A stretch of 64,000 bases of DNA from CAVOGJ01 sp963695405 (GTDB taxonomy: Bacteria; Planctomycetota; Planctomycetia; Pirellulales; Pirellulaceae). This document shows, piece after piece, positions 44,092-53,356 of this stretch (position 1 is its first letter; every line of letters starts with the position of its first letter). The translations under genes were made by a program, and so were the position numbers. The DNA is taken from contig CAVOGJ010000003.1 of NCBI GenBank assembly GCA_963695405.1, forward strand, positions 248,001 through 312,000. The letters run 5' to 3'. Under the pieces are notes generated by a model, which was not told where the DNA came from, searched no databases, and was given only the letters and a program-made list of their open reading frames with translations.

Positions 44092-44942
44092 CTGCCACCT
44101 CCCATCGTCACTTCTTCGACTTGAACCGCGACCCGCTGCGGACCACGCCGCCGTCGCCTTCGCCACGCGGGGCCCAATGCGAACAGCAAGCCGACGACGG
44201 TGGCTCCCGCTGCCACCTTCATGATCTGCCTAGCTACGGGCGCATACCTACCCGAGGTCGCGTCGTAGTGAAAGCAAAAGAGAAGCACGTGATCGATCGT
44301 GGAACCAATCTTCCCCTCGCCCGCCTCAACGAGTGCCAGCCGAAGTGTCTGGGCTGGATAGACAACGCCGTAGAGGTAACGCGACACACGCCCTGTCGGC
44401 GTACACACCATGATCGCGGCCGCGTGAGCATACTCCTTACGCTCGGGGATATATTGAAACCGAAAGCCGACAGCATCCGCTAAACGTTCAATGGATGACT
44501 TATCCCCGGTGAGGAAGAACCATCCGGCAGCCGTCCCCGCGCGACCGTACGACTGGAGATATCGCTGTCTGGTCTGCCGGGATCGCTGTGGTGTCTCGAG
44601 CGGATCGATGCTCACACTGATCACACGAAACTCCTCACCGACGTTCCAGCGGAGCTCCTTGAGCCCCTCGACGAGGCCGTTTAATTGCAGCTGACAAAGC
44701 ATCGGACAGTCGGAGTAGTTTAGCGATAAGATGACCGGCTTCGTCCCGTTAAGTAGCGTCGCCAGGGACAAGACCCGCCCCCGGGAGTCACGAAAAGTGA
44801 GGTCCAACGGCAGCTGGTCCCCCAGTCGCTCGTCGATTCCGACGCCTTCCAGATCCTCCACTTGCCTGGCAGTCTGAGCCCCGGAGGGGCGCAAGGGCAG
44901 CATGGCCCAAGCCACGATCAAGAGTGTAAGCAAGCGCATCAT
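44088..44942 (-). CDS. SCO1/SenC copper chaperone, membrane-tethered
   Basis: 284 residues: signal segment (LLTLLIVAWAMLPLRPSGA), thioredoxin-fold domain with copper ligands C79 and C83 in NYSDCPMLCQL and H173 in EYAHAAAIMVCTP, and a C-terminal membrane helix near 237-258 followed by an Arg-rich stretch. Sco proteins deliver copper to, or reduce, the CuA site of subunit II, which is encoded next. The C-terminal rather than N-terminal anchor is a variant seen in some Sco proteins of ACIII clusters. Overlaps the flanking genes by 4 bases on both sides. Confidence 0.93.
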   Translation of the reverse strand: MMRLLTLLIVAWAMLPLRPSGAQTARQVEDLEGVGIDERLGDQLPLDLTFRDSRGRVLSLATLLNGTKPVILSLNYSDCPMLCQLQLNGLVEGLKELRWNVGEEFRVISVSIDPLETPQRSRQTRQRYLQSYGRAGTAAGWFFLTGDKSSIERLADAVGFRFQYIPERKEYAHAAAIMVCTPTGRVSRYLYGVVYPAQTLRLALVEAGEGKIGSTIDHVLLFCFHYDATSGRYAPVARQIMKVAAGATVVGLLFALGPAWRRRRRRGPQRVAVQVEEVTMGGGR

Positions 44943-45274
44943 TGGCTCCTCGCTACCGTCGGCAGCGACGAAGCTGTCGAACGCTGCTGGGCTCTCAACT
45001 CACGTGCGACGATATCCATCGCCCGCTCGATGGGAATCGTCACAATTGCTTGCTCGCGATTGACCCAACTGTAACGATTCAACCTCGCCTCCTGCTCAGC
45101 AAGCTTGCTGTCGCTGTCCGGGGTTGGCGCGGCGATTACTTTTCGCTGCGTCTCGCGGTTCGCGAAACTTCGGTAGAGCGCCTCGACACCGAAGATGGTG
45201 GCGATCGTCAAGAGGACGCTAACGGCACCGACGGCGGCGATCGTTGTGACATGCAAGTCGTCTCGTTCTACCAT
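44939..45274 (-). CDS. Small conserved membrane protein of the ACIII cluster
   Basis: 111 residues: one N-terminal helix (about 10-33), a polar coiled stretch, then a block LNRYSWVNREQAIVTIPIER and AMDIVARELRAQ. Similar short proteins with a YxWxDR..V.IPI..AM pattern occur in cytochrome oxidase and ACIII clusters of several phyla, as far as I recall, but none has a defined function. Located between ActF and Sco and overlapping Sco, so an assembly or accessory role for ACIII or the oxidase is reasonable. Confidence 0.72.
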   Translation of the reverse strand: MVERDDLHVTTIAAVGAVSVLLTIATIFGVEALYRSFANRETQRKVIAAPTPDSDSKLAEQEARLNRYSWVNREQAIVTIPIERAMDIVARELRAQQRSTASSLPTVARSQ

Positions 45275-45283
45275 GCGGATACC

Positions 45284-46195
45284 CTAAGCGTTATGGAACC
45301 TCAGTGATTCAGAAAGATGGCGTTCTCCCGTGGGGATTAACCGAATTCCGGCCGTCTGGCGTAACGTTGCCGCTGCGCAGGCAGCACCGACGCCGAGCAG
45401 GCACAGCAGTTCCATCAGGCCCATGGGCAGGCCGTGCGGTGATACGCTCGGCATGATCAGCCAGAACAGATCGACTGCATGCATCACCAGCAGGAATGCG
45501 GCCCAGAACAACAACGACCTCAAGTCTCGCCGCGACCCGCGTGACATTAAACCGAAGAAAGGCAGGAGAAAGTGTCCGACGATCAGCAGTAGGCTGACGA
45601 TCCGCCAGCTGCCACTCTGACGTACCAGGAACCAACTGGTCTCTTCGGGAATATTCGCATACCAAATCAAGAGATACTGTGAAAACGCGATGTACGCCCA
45701 GAACATCATGAAACCAAAGATTAGCTTGCCCATCTCGTGATAGTGCTCGATCGTAATTTCACGAGTCAGATAATTCATTCGTTGCAATAGTGCGGCTACG
45801 ATCGGCAGAGCGGCAAAAAAGGCCACCGCACAGCCAGCGAAGAAGTAAATGCCAAAGATGGTGCTAAACCAATAAGGATCGAGTGACATCAGCCAGTCAA
45901 AGGCGGCAAAATTCGTGGTCACCGCAAAGGCGAGCATCGCCGGGCCGCTGGCTCTCCGCATCTCAAGGGTCACAGCCGTGTCCAACGTTGTGTCTTGCCG
46001 CAACGATCGCCGGCCGAAAAAGCGCGATAGACCGATCCACACGGCAAAGTAAGCCGCGGTGCGCACGGTAAAGAAAGGCGCGTTCAAATCAGCGCTCTTC
46101 GCTTGAAGCAGCGGATCGACGTCACGTAGCGCTGCATCATTCCAGGAATACAAATCCGCACGGCCAAAAAATAGTGCGACCAGGATGGGCGCCAT
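45284..46195 (-). CDS. actF: ACIII subunit ActF, C-terminal piece
   Basis: Main part of the ActF quinol-oxidoreductase membrane subunit (NrfD-like, about 8-10 helices): LKSADLNAPFF-type segment with AKSADLNAPFFTVRTAAYFA, MLAFAVTTNFAAFDWLMSLD, YWFSTIFGIYFFAGC, and FMMFWAYIAFSQYLLIWYAN. The ATG at 46195 is internal. The protein should continue from the piece at 46137-46511 through a one-base shift near 46185-46200 (LPMLALL joins APILVALFFGRADLYSWND). ActF is the second quinone-site membrane subunit of alternative complex III. Confidence 0.87.
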   Translation of the reverse strand: MAPILVALFFGRADLYSWNDAALRDVDPLLQAKSADLNAPFFTVRTAAYFAVWIGLSRFFGRRSLRQDTTLDTAVTLEMRRASGPAMLAFAVTTNFAAFDWLMSLDPYWFSTIFGIYFFAGCAVAFFAALPIVAALLQRMNYLTREITIEHYHEMGKLIFGFMMFWAYIAFSQYLLIWYANIPEETSWFLVRQSGSWRIVSLLLIVGHFLLPFFGLMSRGSRRDLRSLLFWAAFLLVMHAVDLFWLIMPSVSPHGLPMGLMELLCLLGVGAACAAATLRQTAGIRLIPTGERHLSESLRFHNA

Positions 46196-46511
46196 CGAGA
46201 AGCGCCAACATCGGTAGCATTTGTGTCAACATTTCGGCGATGCGGCGAATCACAATGCTCCAGCGGGCGGCTACCAGATGCTGGAGCACCACGAAGAATA
46301 GAGCGCCCAAGCTGATGCTGAGAAAGAATGAGACCGCCAGCAGATAGGCGTGCGCCAAACGCGATGATCCGTTGGCAGTGAACGCGCTCAGGACGACCGC
46401 CCCGCTGAGCGCGACGATTCCGACCGCCGCCAAGCTCCTTTCCACGGGTCGGCTTGCCGAGAAACGAATACGGGAAAAAGTGTGTTTGCTGTCTGCCGTC
46501 GTGGTGCTCAT
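46137..46511 (-). CDS. actF: ACIII subunit ActF, N-terminal piece
   Basis: N-terminal part of ActF with helices at about 28-46 and 53-75: AHAYLLAVSFFLSISLGALF, FVVLQHLVAARWSIVIRRIA and EMLTQMLPMLALL. The frame then runs into non-family sequence (DGAHPGRTIFW) and stops at 46137, while the next frame carries on. A single inserted or missing base near 46190 explains the break. Starts 12 bases after the ActD-E gene. Confidence 0.85.
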   Translation of the reverse strand: MSTTTADSKHTFSRIRFSASRPVERSLAAVGIVALSGAVVLSAFTANGSSRLAHAYLLAVSFFLSISLGALFFVVLQHLVAARWSIVIRRIAEMLTQMLPMLALLDGAHPGRTIFWPCGFVFLE

Positions 46512-46523
46512 GGTCCGTTCCGT

Positions 46524-47900
46524 TCAATTCATTTCCCGTAGGGTTGGTCGAATCTCCTCCGGCACATCGTCGATCGAAGCGTGCTGACTTCGTTGCAGAG
46601 CGCGTAAGTACAGCACAATCGACCATCGATCCTCGGGAGTGATCTGATGGCCGTAGGCCGGCATTTTGCGAACACCGTTCGAAATCGTGTGAAACAGTTG
46701 CCCGACGGCCTGTTCCCTCACGTGGTCCGCGTGAATCGACGTCGGCGGTAGCCAGGTCCCCTGTTCCAGTTCGAGTGCCCGCTGCGACGCCAAACCGTTC
46801 CCCAAGCCTGCCCTACCGTGACATACGGCACAATGAATGTTGAACCGATCGCGACCTCGCTCCAGCGCTTCGATCGTGACGGGAATAGGCACCTCCGTCA
46901 CCCAATCTGATTCCACGGGCTCCGACGGGTTGATCGCGGCCAGTCGTTGGGCCCCGACGTCGCTGCTGACGGTGTCCGCATCATCGTCCTCGGTCGCGGG
47001 GGGCGCGACGAATGTCGCTGCCGGTTCGATCGTTTCCAGTCTGTCTTCCTGGACGTCGGATTGTGTGCCGAGAAAGAACTTGGCATTGTCCCGCAACTGA
47101 CCACGCGGAATCGTACCAGCGATGCGGGGCCGCATCGAGCGCCGGTCTGAGAACAGGGTGGTCGTTGTCTGCGACTTGAACTTAGGCTGAAAATCCATGT
47201 CGAAGAAATTGTGCAGTCGCGGCTTTTCTGAGAGAGTCCCGCGTACGCTGGCGATCATCAAGGGCGGCACCAGGGCGAGGGCTCCCAAAACAGCACCCGC
47301 CAATAGGACTCCGCGAGGCAGCTTTGCCTCGTCCGGCTCGGCAGCGAGAAACTCTACATGCTTCGCCTGGGCACATTGCAAGAGATCCTTCACCGCCCCC
47401 CGTTCGAAGAGGGTATCGGTCGCGTCCACAAATAGGAAGAAACCATCGTTGGTCGCTTTGCGAAAGCGTTCACTGCGAAACAGAGGATTCGCCAGTTTGG
47501 GTAGTCCGTTGAAGGCCAGCATGCCAAAGAACGCCGCCAAGGCGGCCGCCAGGATGACGACCTCGAAAGTGACGGGAATGTTCGCTGGCAGGCTAAAACG
47601 CGGCTTGCCACTGATCAGGAACGGATAGTCGACGGCATTGGTCCACCACTGAAAGGCGAGTGCCGAGACACCGCCCGCGATTCCGGCGAGAAGAACGATC
47701 CATCCCAGTCGCGAGGGGCGAACTCCCAAGGCGTGATCGATGCCGTGAATGGGGAATGGGGAGAAGGCGTCTAGCTGACGGTAACCGCGCTGCCGCATCT
47801 CGGCCGCGGCGGCCACCAAATCGGCTTGCGTGGGAAATTCGGCCAGGAGGCCAAGTGGCTTCCTCTTTTGATCGGTTCTTGACTCGTGGATGGCGCTCAT
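46524..47900 (-). CDS. actDE: ACIII subunits ActD-ActE fusion (membrane protein plus cytochrome c)
   Basis: 458 residues. Residues 1 to about 230 are ActD (DUF3341): LGLLAEFPTQADLVAAAAEM, FSPFPIHGIDHALGVRPS, two helices near 66-86 and 110-128, and LFVDATDTLFERGAVKDLLQ. After a linker of about 100 residues, residues 340-440 form the ActE monohaem cytochrome c with CAVCH at 357-361 and a Met ligand in NGVRKMPAYGHQIT. ActE passes electrons out of the complex, here probably to the oxidase haem. The ATG at 47900 is preceded by AGGAGGG 7 bases away. The ActD-E fusion is known in some lineages, including planctomycetes. Confidence 0.92.
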   Translation of the reverse strand: MSAIHESRTDQKRKPLGLLAEFPTQADLVAAAAEMRQRGYRQLDAFSPFPIHGIDHALGVRPSRLGWIVLLAGIAGGVSALAFQWWTNAVDYPFLISGKPRFSLPANIPVTFEVVILAAALAAFFGMLAFNGLPKLANPLFRSERFRKATNDGFFLFVDATDTLFERGAVKDLLQCAQAKHVEFLAAEPDEAKLPRGVLLAGAVLGALALVPPLMIASVRGTLSEKPRLHNFFDMDFQPKFKSQTTTTLFSDRRSMRPRIAGTIPRGQLRDNAKFFLGTQSDVQEDRLETIEPAATFVAPPATEDDDADTVSSDVGAQRLAAINPSEPVESDWVTEVPIPVTIEALERGRDRFNIHCAVCHGRAGLGNGLASQRALELEQGTWLPPTSIHADHVREQAVGQLFHTISNGVRKMPAYGHQITPEDRWSIVLYLRALQRSQHASIDDVPEEIRPTLREMN

Positions 47901-47902
47901 CC

Positions 47903-49369
47903 TCAACCCTCCTGCCCTGCGAAGACCGGCTTCCGCGCGTCGTCTGGCTGCTCCGGTCGAGGACGCAAACGCGACGGGATATCACTCCCCTCCCCTGGCG
48001 GTGGCATCACCGCCTTGACCTCCGCCATGGCAACCATCGGCAGGTACCGACAGAACAGTAGAAACAGGGTGAAGAACAAGCCAAAGCTGCCAACGAACAT
48101 CAGGACATCGATTGCCGAAGGCGTGTAGTAACCCCAGCTCGAGGGCAGAAAGTCTCGGCTGAGTGACGTGACCGTAATGACGAAGCGCTCGAACCACATC
48201 CCCACGTTCACGAAGACGCACACCACCACCATCAGCCAGGGAGTCGTGCGGAATTTCTTCAGCCAGAACAATTGGGGGGCAACGACATTGCAGGTCACCA
48301 TGGTCCAGTAAGCCCAAGCGTAGGGACCGAAAGCGCGATTGAGAAATGCGAACTGTTCATATCCGTTTCCGCCATACCAGGCGATGAAAAACTCGATTCC
48401 GTAGGCAAAGCCCACCATCGTGCCGGTAGCCAGCACAATCTTGGTCATATTCTCGAGATGCCGAAGCGTTACGAGATCCTTTAAACCGAAGAACGCGCGG
48501 GCCGGGACCATCAACGTGACAACCATGGCAAAGCCGCTGAAGACGGCGCCCGCCACAAAATAGGGGGGAAAAATCGTCGTGTGCCAGCCCGGGACTTGTG
48601 AAACCGCGAAGTCAAAGCTGACGATCGTGTGGACGCTCAGCACGAGAGGCGTGGCTAATGCGGCGAGCAACAGATACGCCTTCTCATACACACTCCATTG
48701 TCTCGCCGAACCGGTCCAACCGAGGGCGAAAAGACCATAGGCAAATTGTCTCACGCGGGAGGTCGCCCGGTCGCGCAGCGTCGCCAAATCGGGAATCATT
48801 CCCATGTACCAGAACAGAAGTGAAACGGTCGCGTATGTCGAGACCGCGAACACATCCCAGAGGAGCGGGCTGCGAAAATTCGGCCACATCACCAGATGCT
48901 GACTGGGATAGGGTGCCAGCCAATAGACAAACCAGACTCGACCGATGTGAATCGCCGGAAACACGCCCGCGCACGCCACGGCAAAGATCGTCATGGCTTC
49001 GGCAAAGCGATTAATGCTCGTTCGCCAATTCTGACGGAACAGGAATAGGATCGCGGAGATCAGGGTGCCGGCGTGTCCGATCCCAACCCAAAAAACAAAA
49101 TTGACAATCGGCCAGGCCCAAAAGACTGGCGAGTTATTACCCCACACACCAACGCCGGTGGCGATTGTGTAACCGATGAGTGCAAAGAACATCAGTGTCA
49201 GCATGGAAGATGCGGCGAACGCCACGTACCATGCGCGGGGCGGCGCAGGCCGTTCGGTAATTCCGCACACGGTTTCGGTAATCGACGCGTAATCGTGATC
49301 GCCATCGATCAACCGCTCCGAAGCGGCAAATACTGCGTCATTGTGCTCTGCGAGATTAACTGTGGCCAT
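47903..49369 (-). CDS. actC: ACIII subunit ActC, NrfD-family quinol-binding membrane protein
   Basis: 488 residues with about 10 membrane helices of the NrfD/PsrC type. Conserved spots: GVWGNNSPVFWAWPIVNFVF, WVGIGHAGTLISAILFLFRQ, HIGRVWFVYWLAPYPSQHLV, WHTTIFPPYFVAGAVFSGFA and FERFVITVTSLSRDFLPSSW. ActC provides the quinol-oxidation site of ACIII next to the iron-sulfur protein ActB and likely takes part in proton movement. Overlaps ActB by 14 bases. Confidence 0.95.
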   Translation of the reverse strand: MATVNLAEHNDAVFAASERLIDGDHDYASITETVCGITERPAPPRAWYVAFAASSMLTLMFFALIGYTIATGVGVWGNNSPVFWAWPIVNFVFWVGIGHAGTLISAILFLFRQNWRTSINRFAEAMTIFAVACAGVFPAIHIGRVWFVYWLAPYPSQHLVMWPNFRSPLLWDVFAVSTYATVSLLFWYMGMIPDLATLRDRATSRVRQFAYGLFALGWTGSARQWSVYEKAYLLLAALATPLVLSVHTIVSFDFAVSQVPGWHTTIFPPYFVAGAVFSGFAMVVTLMVPARAFFGLKDLVTLRHLENMTKIVLATGTMVGFAYGIEFFIAWYGGNGYEQFAFLNRAFGPYAWAYWTMVTCNVVAPQLFWLKKFRTTPWLMVVVCVFVNVGMWFERFVITVTSLSRDFLPSSWGYYTPSAIDVLMFVGSFGLFFTLFLLFCRYLPMVAMAEVKAVMPPPGEGSDIPSRLRPRPEQPDDARKPVFAGQEG

Positions 49370-52300
49370 GAAAGGGCTCTTCCTGGGTTGAGGTAGCCTG
49401 GTCGCTCAAGGCAGGATTGGGATTCCGAATTCGGGCCAAGTACTTGGTACGAGGCTTTACATTGAGCTCGGACAACATCCCATAGGCTCGTGGGTCGGCG
49501 TGTGCTTGGCTCACCCGACTGTCCGGATCATTCAGATCACCGAACTCGATAGCGTGCGCCGGACAGGCGGCCTGACAAGCCGTCTGGATTTCCCCGTCGC
49601 GAATGGGACGGCGTTCGTTCTTGGCGTCGATTTTGACGCCTTGGATCCGTTGCACGCAGTACGTACACTTCTCCATGACCCCTCGGCTGCGGACCGTCAC
49701 CTCCGGGTTGATCAATAGTTGGGCCAATTGTCGATTCGGGGCCTCCAAGTCTTTGTTGTAGTCAAAGAAGTTAAACCGGCGGACTTTATAGGGGCAGTTG
49801 TTGGCACAGTAGCGCGTGCCGACACACCGGTTGTAAATCATGTCATTCAGCCCTTCGTCGCTGTGCACCGTCGCCGCTACGGGACACACCTGTTCACACG
49901 GCGCGTTTTCACAGTGGTGGCAGGCAACGGGCTGGTTCGCGACTTGCGGATTATCCACGTCTCCCTGAAAATATCGATCGACCCGAATCCAGTGCATCTC
50001 GCGGCCCTTCGCGACTTGATCTTTGCCGACGATCGGGACATTATTCTCCGCCTGACAGGCAACGACGCACGCGCTGCAGCCGATACACTTGTTCAAGTCA
50101 ATCGCCATGCCCCAGGCGTGTCCGTCAGATGATTTCTCCTGCCAGAGAGACTCCAGAGGATTATGGTGAGTACGATGCTGCGCAAAGTCGGGATGCTCGT
50201 CGTATTCTTGACGTGTTCCTTCACGCACCAGCTCGCCCACGCGACGTCCTGTCTCTTCCAGACCGATCGTGTCGATGGCATGATGATCCTGGGTTGTGGC
50301 AAAATCGTAGTTTTCCGGGAGTGGCATCACGCGGACATCGGTCCTATACGCCCCTTCCGACCACCGCCGTAAGGGGTTGACATCGACACCCACCGGGGCG
50401 ACGCCTCGGCTCGTGTGCCCACCTACCATTCCGGCCGCCGTCCGACCGTATCCGAGGGCGACACCAATCGAACCGGCCGCTTGTCCAGGCATCACGAAAG
50501 CAGGCATGCTGACTTCTTCGCCGCCACATTCCAAGCGCACCATGTTGCCGTGCTCCAGTCCGAGTTCACGGGCAGTGGCGGGACTGACAATGGCCGCGTT
50601 GTCCCAGGTCAGTTTCGTCAACACATCTGGTTTCTCCTGCAGCCAGCCATTGTTGGCAAAACGCCCTTCGAGCACCGAATCACTAACGGTGAAGACGAGT
50701 TCCAGATCGCCGGACGGCGGAGTCGCCAGCTGCCTGAGAATGCTGCTACGATGTCGTGAGAAAGCGGACGTCACTAAAGGCGTCGGCGCGGCGGCCGACA
50801 AGAATCCATCGTGAAGCAGACGACTCCAAACGGCATTTGAGAGCCGCCGACCGGCGGCCGTCGCAATCGATTCGCGGACCGCGGTTTGGGGCTCACGCCG
50901 ATCGTCGCACAGAAGGCTCATCAATTCGATTTTCGATTTCCCTCCGAGTAACGGTTCGATCAGCGGCTGGCTGACACAGAGAGTTCCGTCCGAACCGCAG
51001 ACGTCACCCCATGATTCGAACGCATGGGCTTCGGGTAAGACCCAGGTGCAAAGCTCGGACGTCTCATCGTCGTAAGCGGCGAGCCGAATCGTCGTCGCGA
51101 CTTTCCCCAACGATTCGGCAAAGCGTACATCGCCTGGAGCGTCGTAGACCGGATTACCGCCGACGATGACTAGGGTATCGACTTCTCCGCGTTGCATCGC
51201 AGACGTGAGCTGTGGCAGCCTGGTATCTGCCAGGCTGGCGTCCGAGTAATCCAACAACGCAACCGTCTGCCCGATGTTTTCAAGCGTCGCGTTGAGGTCC
51301 ATGGCCAAGGCGTGTACTTGCGACGGCTGACCGGACCCCACCGCGATCAAACTTTCTCCCTTGTGGGCAACGAGGTCATCGGCCACCGCGTTGGCAAATC
51401 GATCCACCGCCGGGGGCAATGGCTCGAGACCGATCGTCGCACCCAAACCAAGCCGCTCTCGGACAAGAGAATCAACATGAGCCAGCAGCCAGCCGATTTT
51501 GTGCGATGGAAGAGGCAAACGGTGGTCGGCTGCTGCTCCGGTGGCCGAGTACTGACTCTCCACCGCGTAACAGCGACTCATTTCCTCGCCCGGTTTGCGG
51601 CCCTCTGCAAAATCATGCGCATGAAGCGGAGCGTCGGCGTGAACCCCGAGCAGATCGGCGTCCAGACAAAATAGCCTCTTCGCCTTTTCCAAGCGGAATC
51701 TCGCTCGGAACGGATGTCCGAACGCCAATGCCGTGCCCGCCAACTCTTGCTCTCGCGAATTCGGAGAGTACTCACATACGAGAGCCTGGGGAAACAGATT
51801 GCGAAACGATCGCAACTGCAGTCGAAACGTCACGGAGGAAGTAGGCTCGACCAGCAGTGCCAATCCCCGACCCTCGCTTGCCCGAAGCCGCGAAAAATGT
51901 GTGTCGCAAAAACGTGCGAAGTCGGACCACTCGCGGCGAAACGACTGTCGACCCGCCCGCTCGAGTAGAGACCCACTGCGATCAGGATCATAGAGACCGA
52001 GAATGCTTGCCTGGGCAAAGACGTCCGTGCCGCCGCGACAGGCAGGATGCTCTGGGTTGCCTTCCATCTTTGTCGGGCGGCCGTCATAGCAAGTGGCGAG
52101 TAAATGCCTCGGCATCCCGCCAATTTCAATGGATGTCGCGAAATGCTCGGCCTTCCCAGGGATCCGGTTTTCGGGTCGCATCGCAAAGGGAGCAATTTCT
52201 TCTGCCTGCCAACGGCAGCCTGTCAGACCGCCAAGTGCCAAGGACGCACCCATCAATTGCATCCACCGCCGACGTGACACGCCCTCGGGGAACTCTGAGG

Positions 52301-52409
52301 CGGCGATCGGGAACTCCCGCTGCACGAACTCACGAAACTCTGGCGTGTCTTGCAGTTCGGCAAGACTACGCCAATAGGTTTGACCCTGGGTCGTAGTTAT
52401 CGATGACAT
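49356..52409 (-). CDS. actB: ACIII subunit ActB, molybdopterin-like/iron-sulfur protein
   Basis: 1017 residues. A Tat-type signal region lies at about 46-67 (SRRRWMQLMGASLALGGLTG), followed by the ActB1 part that looks like a molybdopterin oxidoreductase but in ACIII has lost the cofactor. The C-terminal 4x4Fe-4S ferredoxin part includes CIGCSACVVACQAENNVPIV, CHHCENAPCEQVCP, CVGTRYCANNCPYKVRRFNF and CTYCVQRI with CQAACPAHA. One of these clusters is expected to be 3Fe-4S. It shuttles electrons from quinol at ActC to the haems of ActA/ActE. Start at the ATG at 52409, overlapping ActA's stop by 13 bases; longer upstream frames lie inside ActA. Confidence 0.94.
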   Translation of the reverse strand: MSSITTTQGQTYWRSLAELQDTPEFREFVQREFPIAASEFPEGVSRRRWMQLMGASLALGGLTGCRWQAEEIAPFAMRPENRIPGKAEHFATSIEIGGMPRHLLATCYDGRPTKMEGNPEHPACRGGTDVFAQASILGLYDPDRSGSLLERAGRQSFRREWSDFARFCDTHFSRLRASEGRGLALLVEPTSSVTFRLQLRSFRNLFPQALVCEYSPNSREQELAGTALAFGHPFRARFRLEKAKRLFCLDADLLGVHADAPLHAHDFAEGRKPGEEMSRCYAVESQYSATGAAADHRLPLPSHKIGWLLAHVDSLVRERLGLGATIGLEPLPPAVDRFANAVADDLVAHKGESLIAVGSGQPSQVHALAMDLNATLENIGQTVALLDYSDASLADTRLPQLTSAMQRGEVDTLVIVGGNPVYDAPGDVRFAESLGKVATTIRLAAYDDETSELCTWVLPEAHAFESWGDVCGSDGTLCVSQPLIEPLLGGKSKIELMSLLCDDRREPQTAVRESIATAAGRRLSNAVWSRLLHDGFLSAAAPTPLVTSAFSRHRSSILRQLATPPSGDLELVFTVSDSVLEGRFANNGWLQEKPDVLTKLTWDNAAIVSPATARELGLEHGNMVRLECGGEEVSMPAFVMPGQAAGSIGVALGYGRTAAGMVGGHTSRGVAPVGVDVNPLRRWSEGAYRTDVRVMPLPENYDFATTQDHHAIDTIGLEETGRRVGELVREGTRQEYDEHPDFAQHRTHHNPLESLWQEKSSDGHAWGMAIDLNKCIGCSACVVACQAENNVPIVGKDQVAKGREMHWIRVDRYFQGDVDNPQVANQPVACHHCENAPCEQVCPVAATVHSDEGLNDMIYNRCVGTRYCANNCPYKVRRFNFFDYNKDLEAPNRQLAQLLINPEVTVRSRGVMEKCTYCVQRIQGVKIDAKNERRPIRDGEIQTACQAACPAHAIEFGDLNDPDSRVSQAHADPRAYGMLSELNVKPRTKYLARIRNPNPALSDQATSTQEEPFHGHS

Positions 52410-53080
52410 GTCGAGCAATTCGTGGAAGGGTGAATGTTCAGTTGATCGCGAAGCCGCGCCCCAAGAATCTCGGGATCCTCTTCTGGCTGCCAGTCGAGCT
52501 GAGTGATGAATTCCTGGGGCCGCAGGTGCGGTTCCGGGTTGCGATGGCAGTCGAGGCACCAAGACATCGTCAGCGGCTCGGCCTGGTAAACCTGTTCCAT
52601 CTTGTCCACCCGACCGTGACAGGAAACACAGCCCACGCCGCGGTTCACATGGGCACTGTGGTTGAAGTACACGTAGTCGGCCAGGTCGTGTACCCGCTGC
52701 CAGAGGATTGGCTCGCCGGTCGCCTGACTCTCCCGCACCGCCACGAGTTTCTCGCTCGTGGTATGTACGGCCGAGTTGGCGACCGAGCCGTCAGGGTTGG
52801 CGGCACTGTGACAGTTGACGCACGTCTGTGTCGCCGGCACCGCCGCGTGCGCGGCTTCCTCCACCGTCGTATGACAGTAACGGCAGTCCATCTTGAGCGT
52901 TCCGGCATGAAGCTTGTGACTGAACGGAACGGGTTGCTTCGGGGAGTAGCCCACGTTAATGGTCTTGGGAGCCGTTCCATATGCACCCACGGCGATTGCA
53001 TAGACCGAGCCTAGCAGCGCCGTCGCGATCGCTACGGGCAACAGTCGATTTACCCAAGCTGGGAAGTAGAAGCGGTCCAT
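52397..53080 (-). CDS. actA: ACIII subunit ActA, pentahaem cytochrome c
   Basis: 227 residues with an N-terminal uncleaved or signal helix (LPVAIATALLGSVYAIAVGA) and five CxxCH sites: CRYCH, CVNCH, CVSCH, CLDCH and CSTCH, the last at the very C-terminus. This matches the five-haem ActA of alternative complex III, which sits on the periplasmic face and takes electrons from ActB. It is the first structural gene of the respiratory operon, 276 bases downstream of regA. Confidence 0.95.
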   Translation of the reverse strand: MDRFYFPAWVNRLLPVAIATALLGSVYAIAVGAYGTAPKTINVGYSPKQPVPFSHKLHAGTLKMDCRYCHTTVEEAAHAAVPATQTCVNCHSAANPDGSVANSAVHTTSEKLVAVRESQATGEPILWQRVHDLADYVYFNHSAHVNRGVGCVSCHGRVDKMEQVYQAEPLTMSWCLDCHRNPEPHLRPQEFITQLDWQPEEDPEILGARLRDQLNIHPSTNCSTCHR

Positions 53081-53356
53081 ATTTCGATCTTGAAGTTTGC
53101 GAGGATCGGAGTTCAGGGGACAAACCGCACGGATGCCTTAGCGGTAAACGCGCGTTCGTCGGGCCAGGCCGTTGTCGAGATGGTACGTTTACCAGCCGGC
53201 CGCAACCACGCGTCAAATCGTCGCGTAAATCCGCGGTTCGCCGTGGTCACCGCCAGCGACGAGCGATGAAGCGACAAAATGTCACGGTGAGCAAATGCTG
53301 CCGAAGAGACTTGGATTTGGCATATCGCCCGAACGCCTGCTGGTGCGGTGCAGGGA
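53081..53356 (-). promoter_or_regulatory. Likely promoter region of the ACIII operon
   Basis: 276 bases between regA and actA, the longest gap in the minus-strand respiratory block. At 53210-53224 there is GCGTCAAATCGTCGC, a GCG-N9-CGC arrangement matching the published RegA box with two mismatches. Because regA lies directly upstream, direct RegA control is plausible, but the box is weak and by itself not convincing. Confidence 0.3.

Noticed and set aside
40701..46511. Programmed frameshifting as the reason for split ctaE and actF
   Set aside because: No slippery heptamer followed by a structure is evident at either break, and the same type of break occurs in unrelated genes elsewhere in the window.
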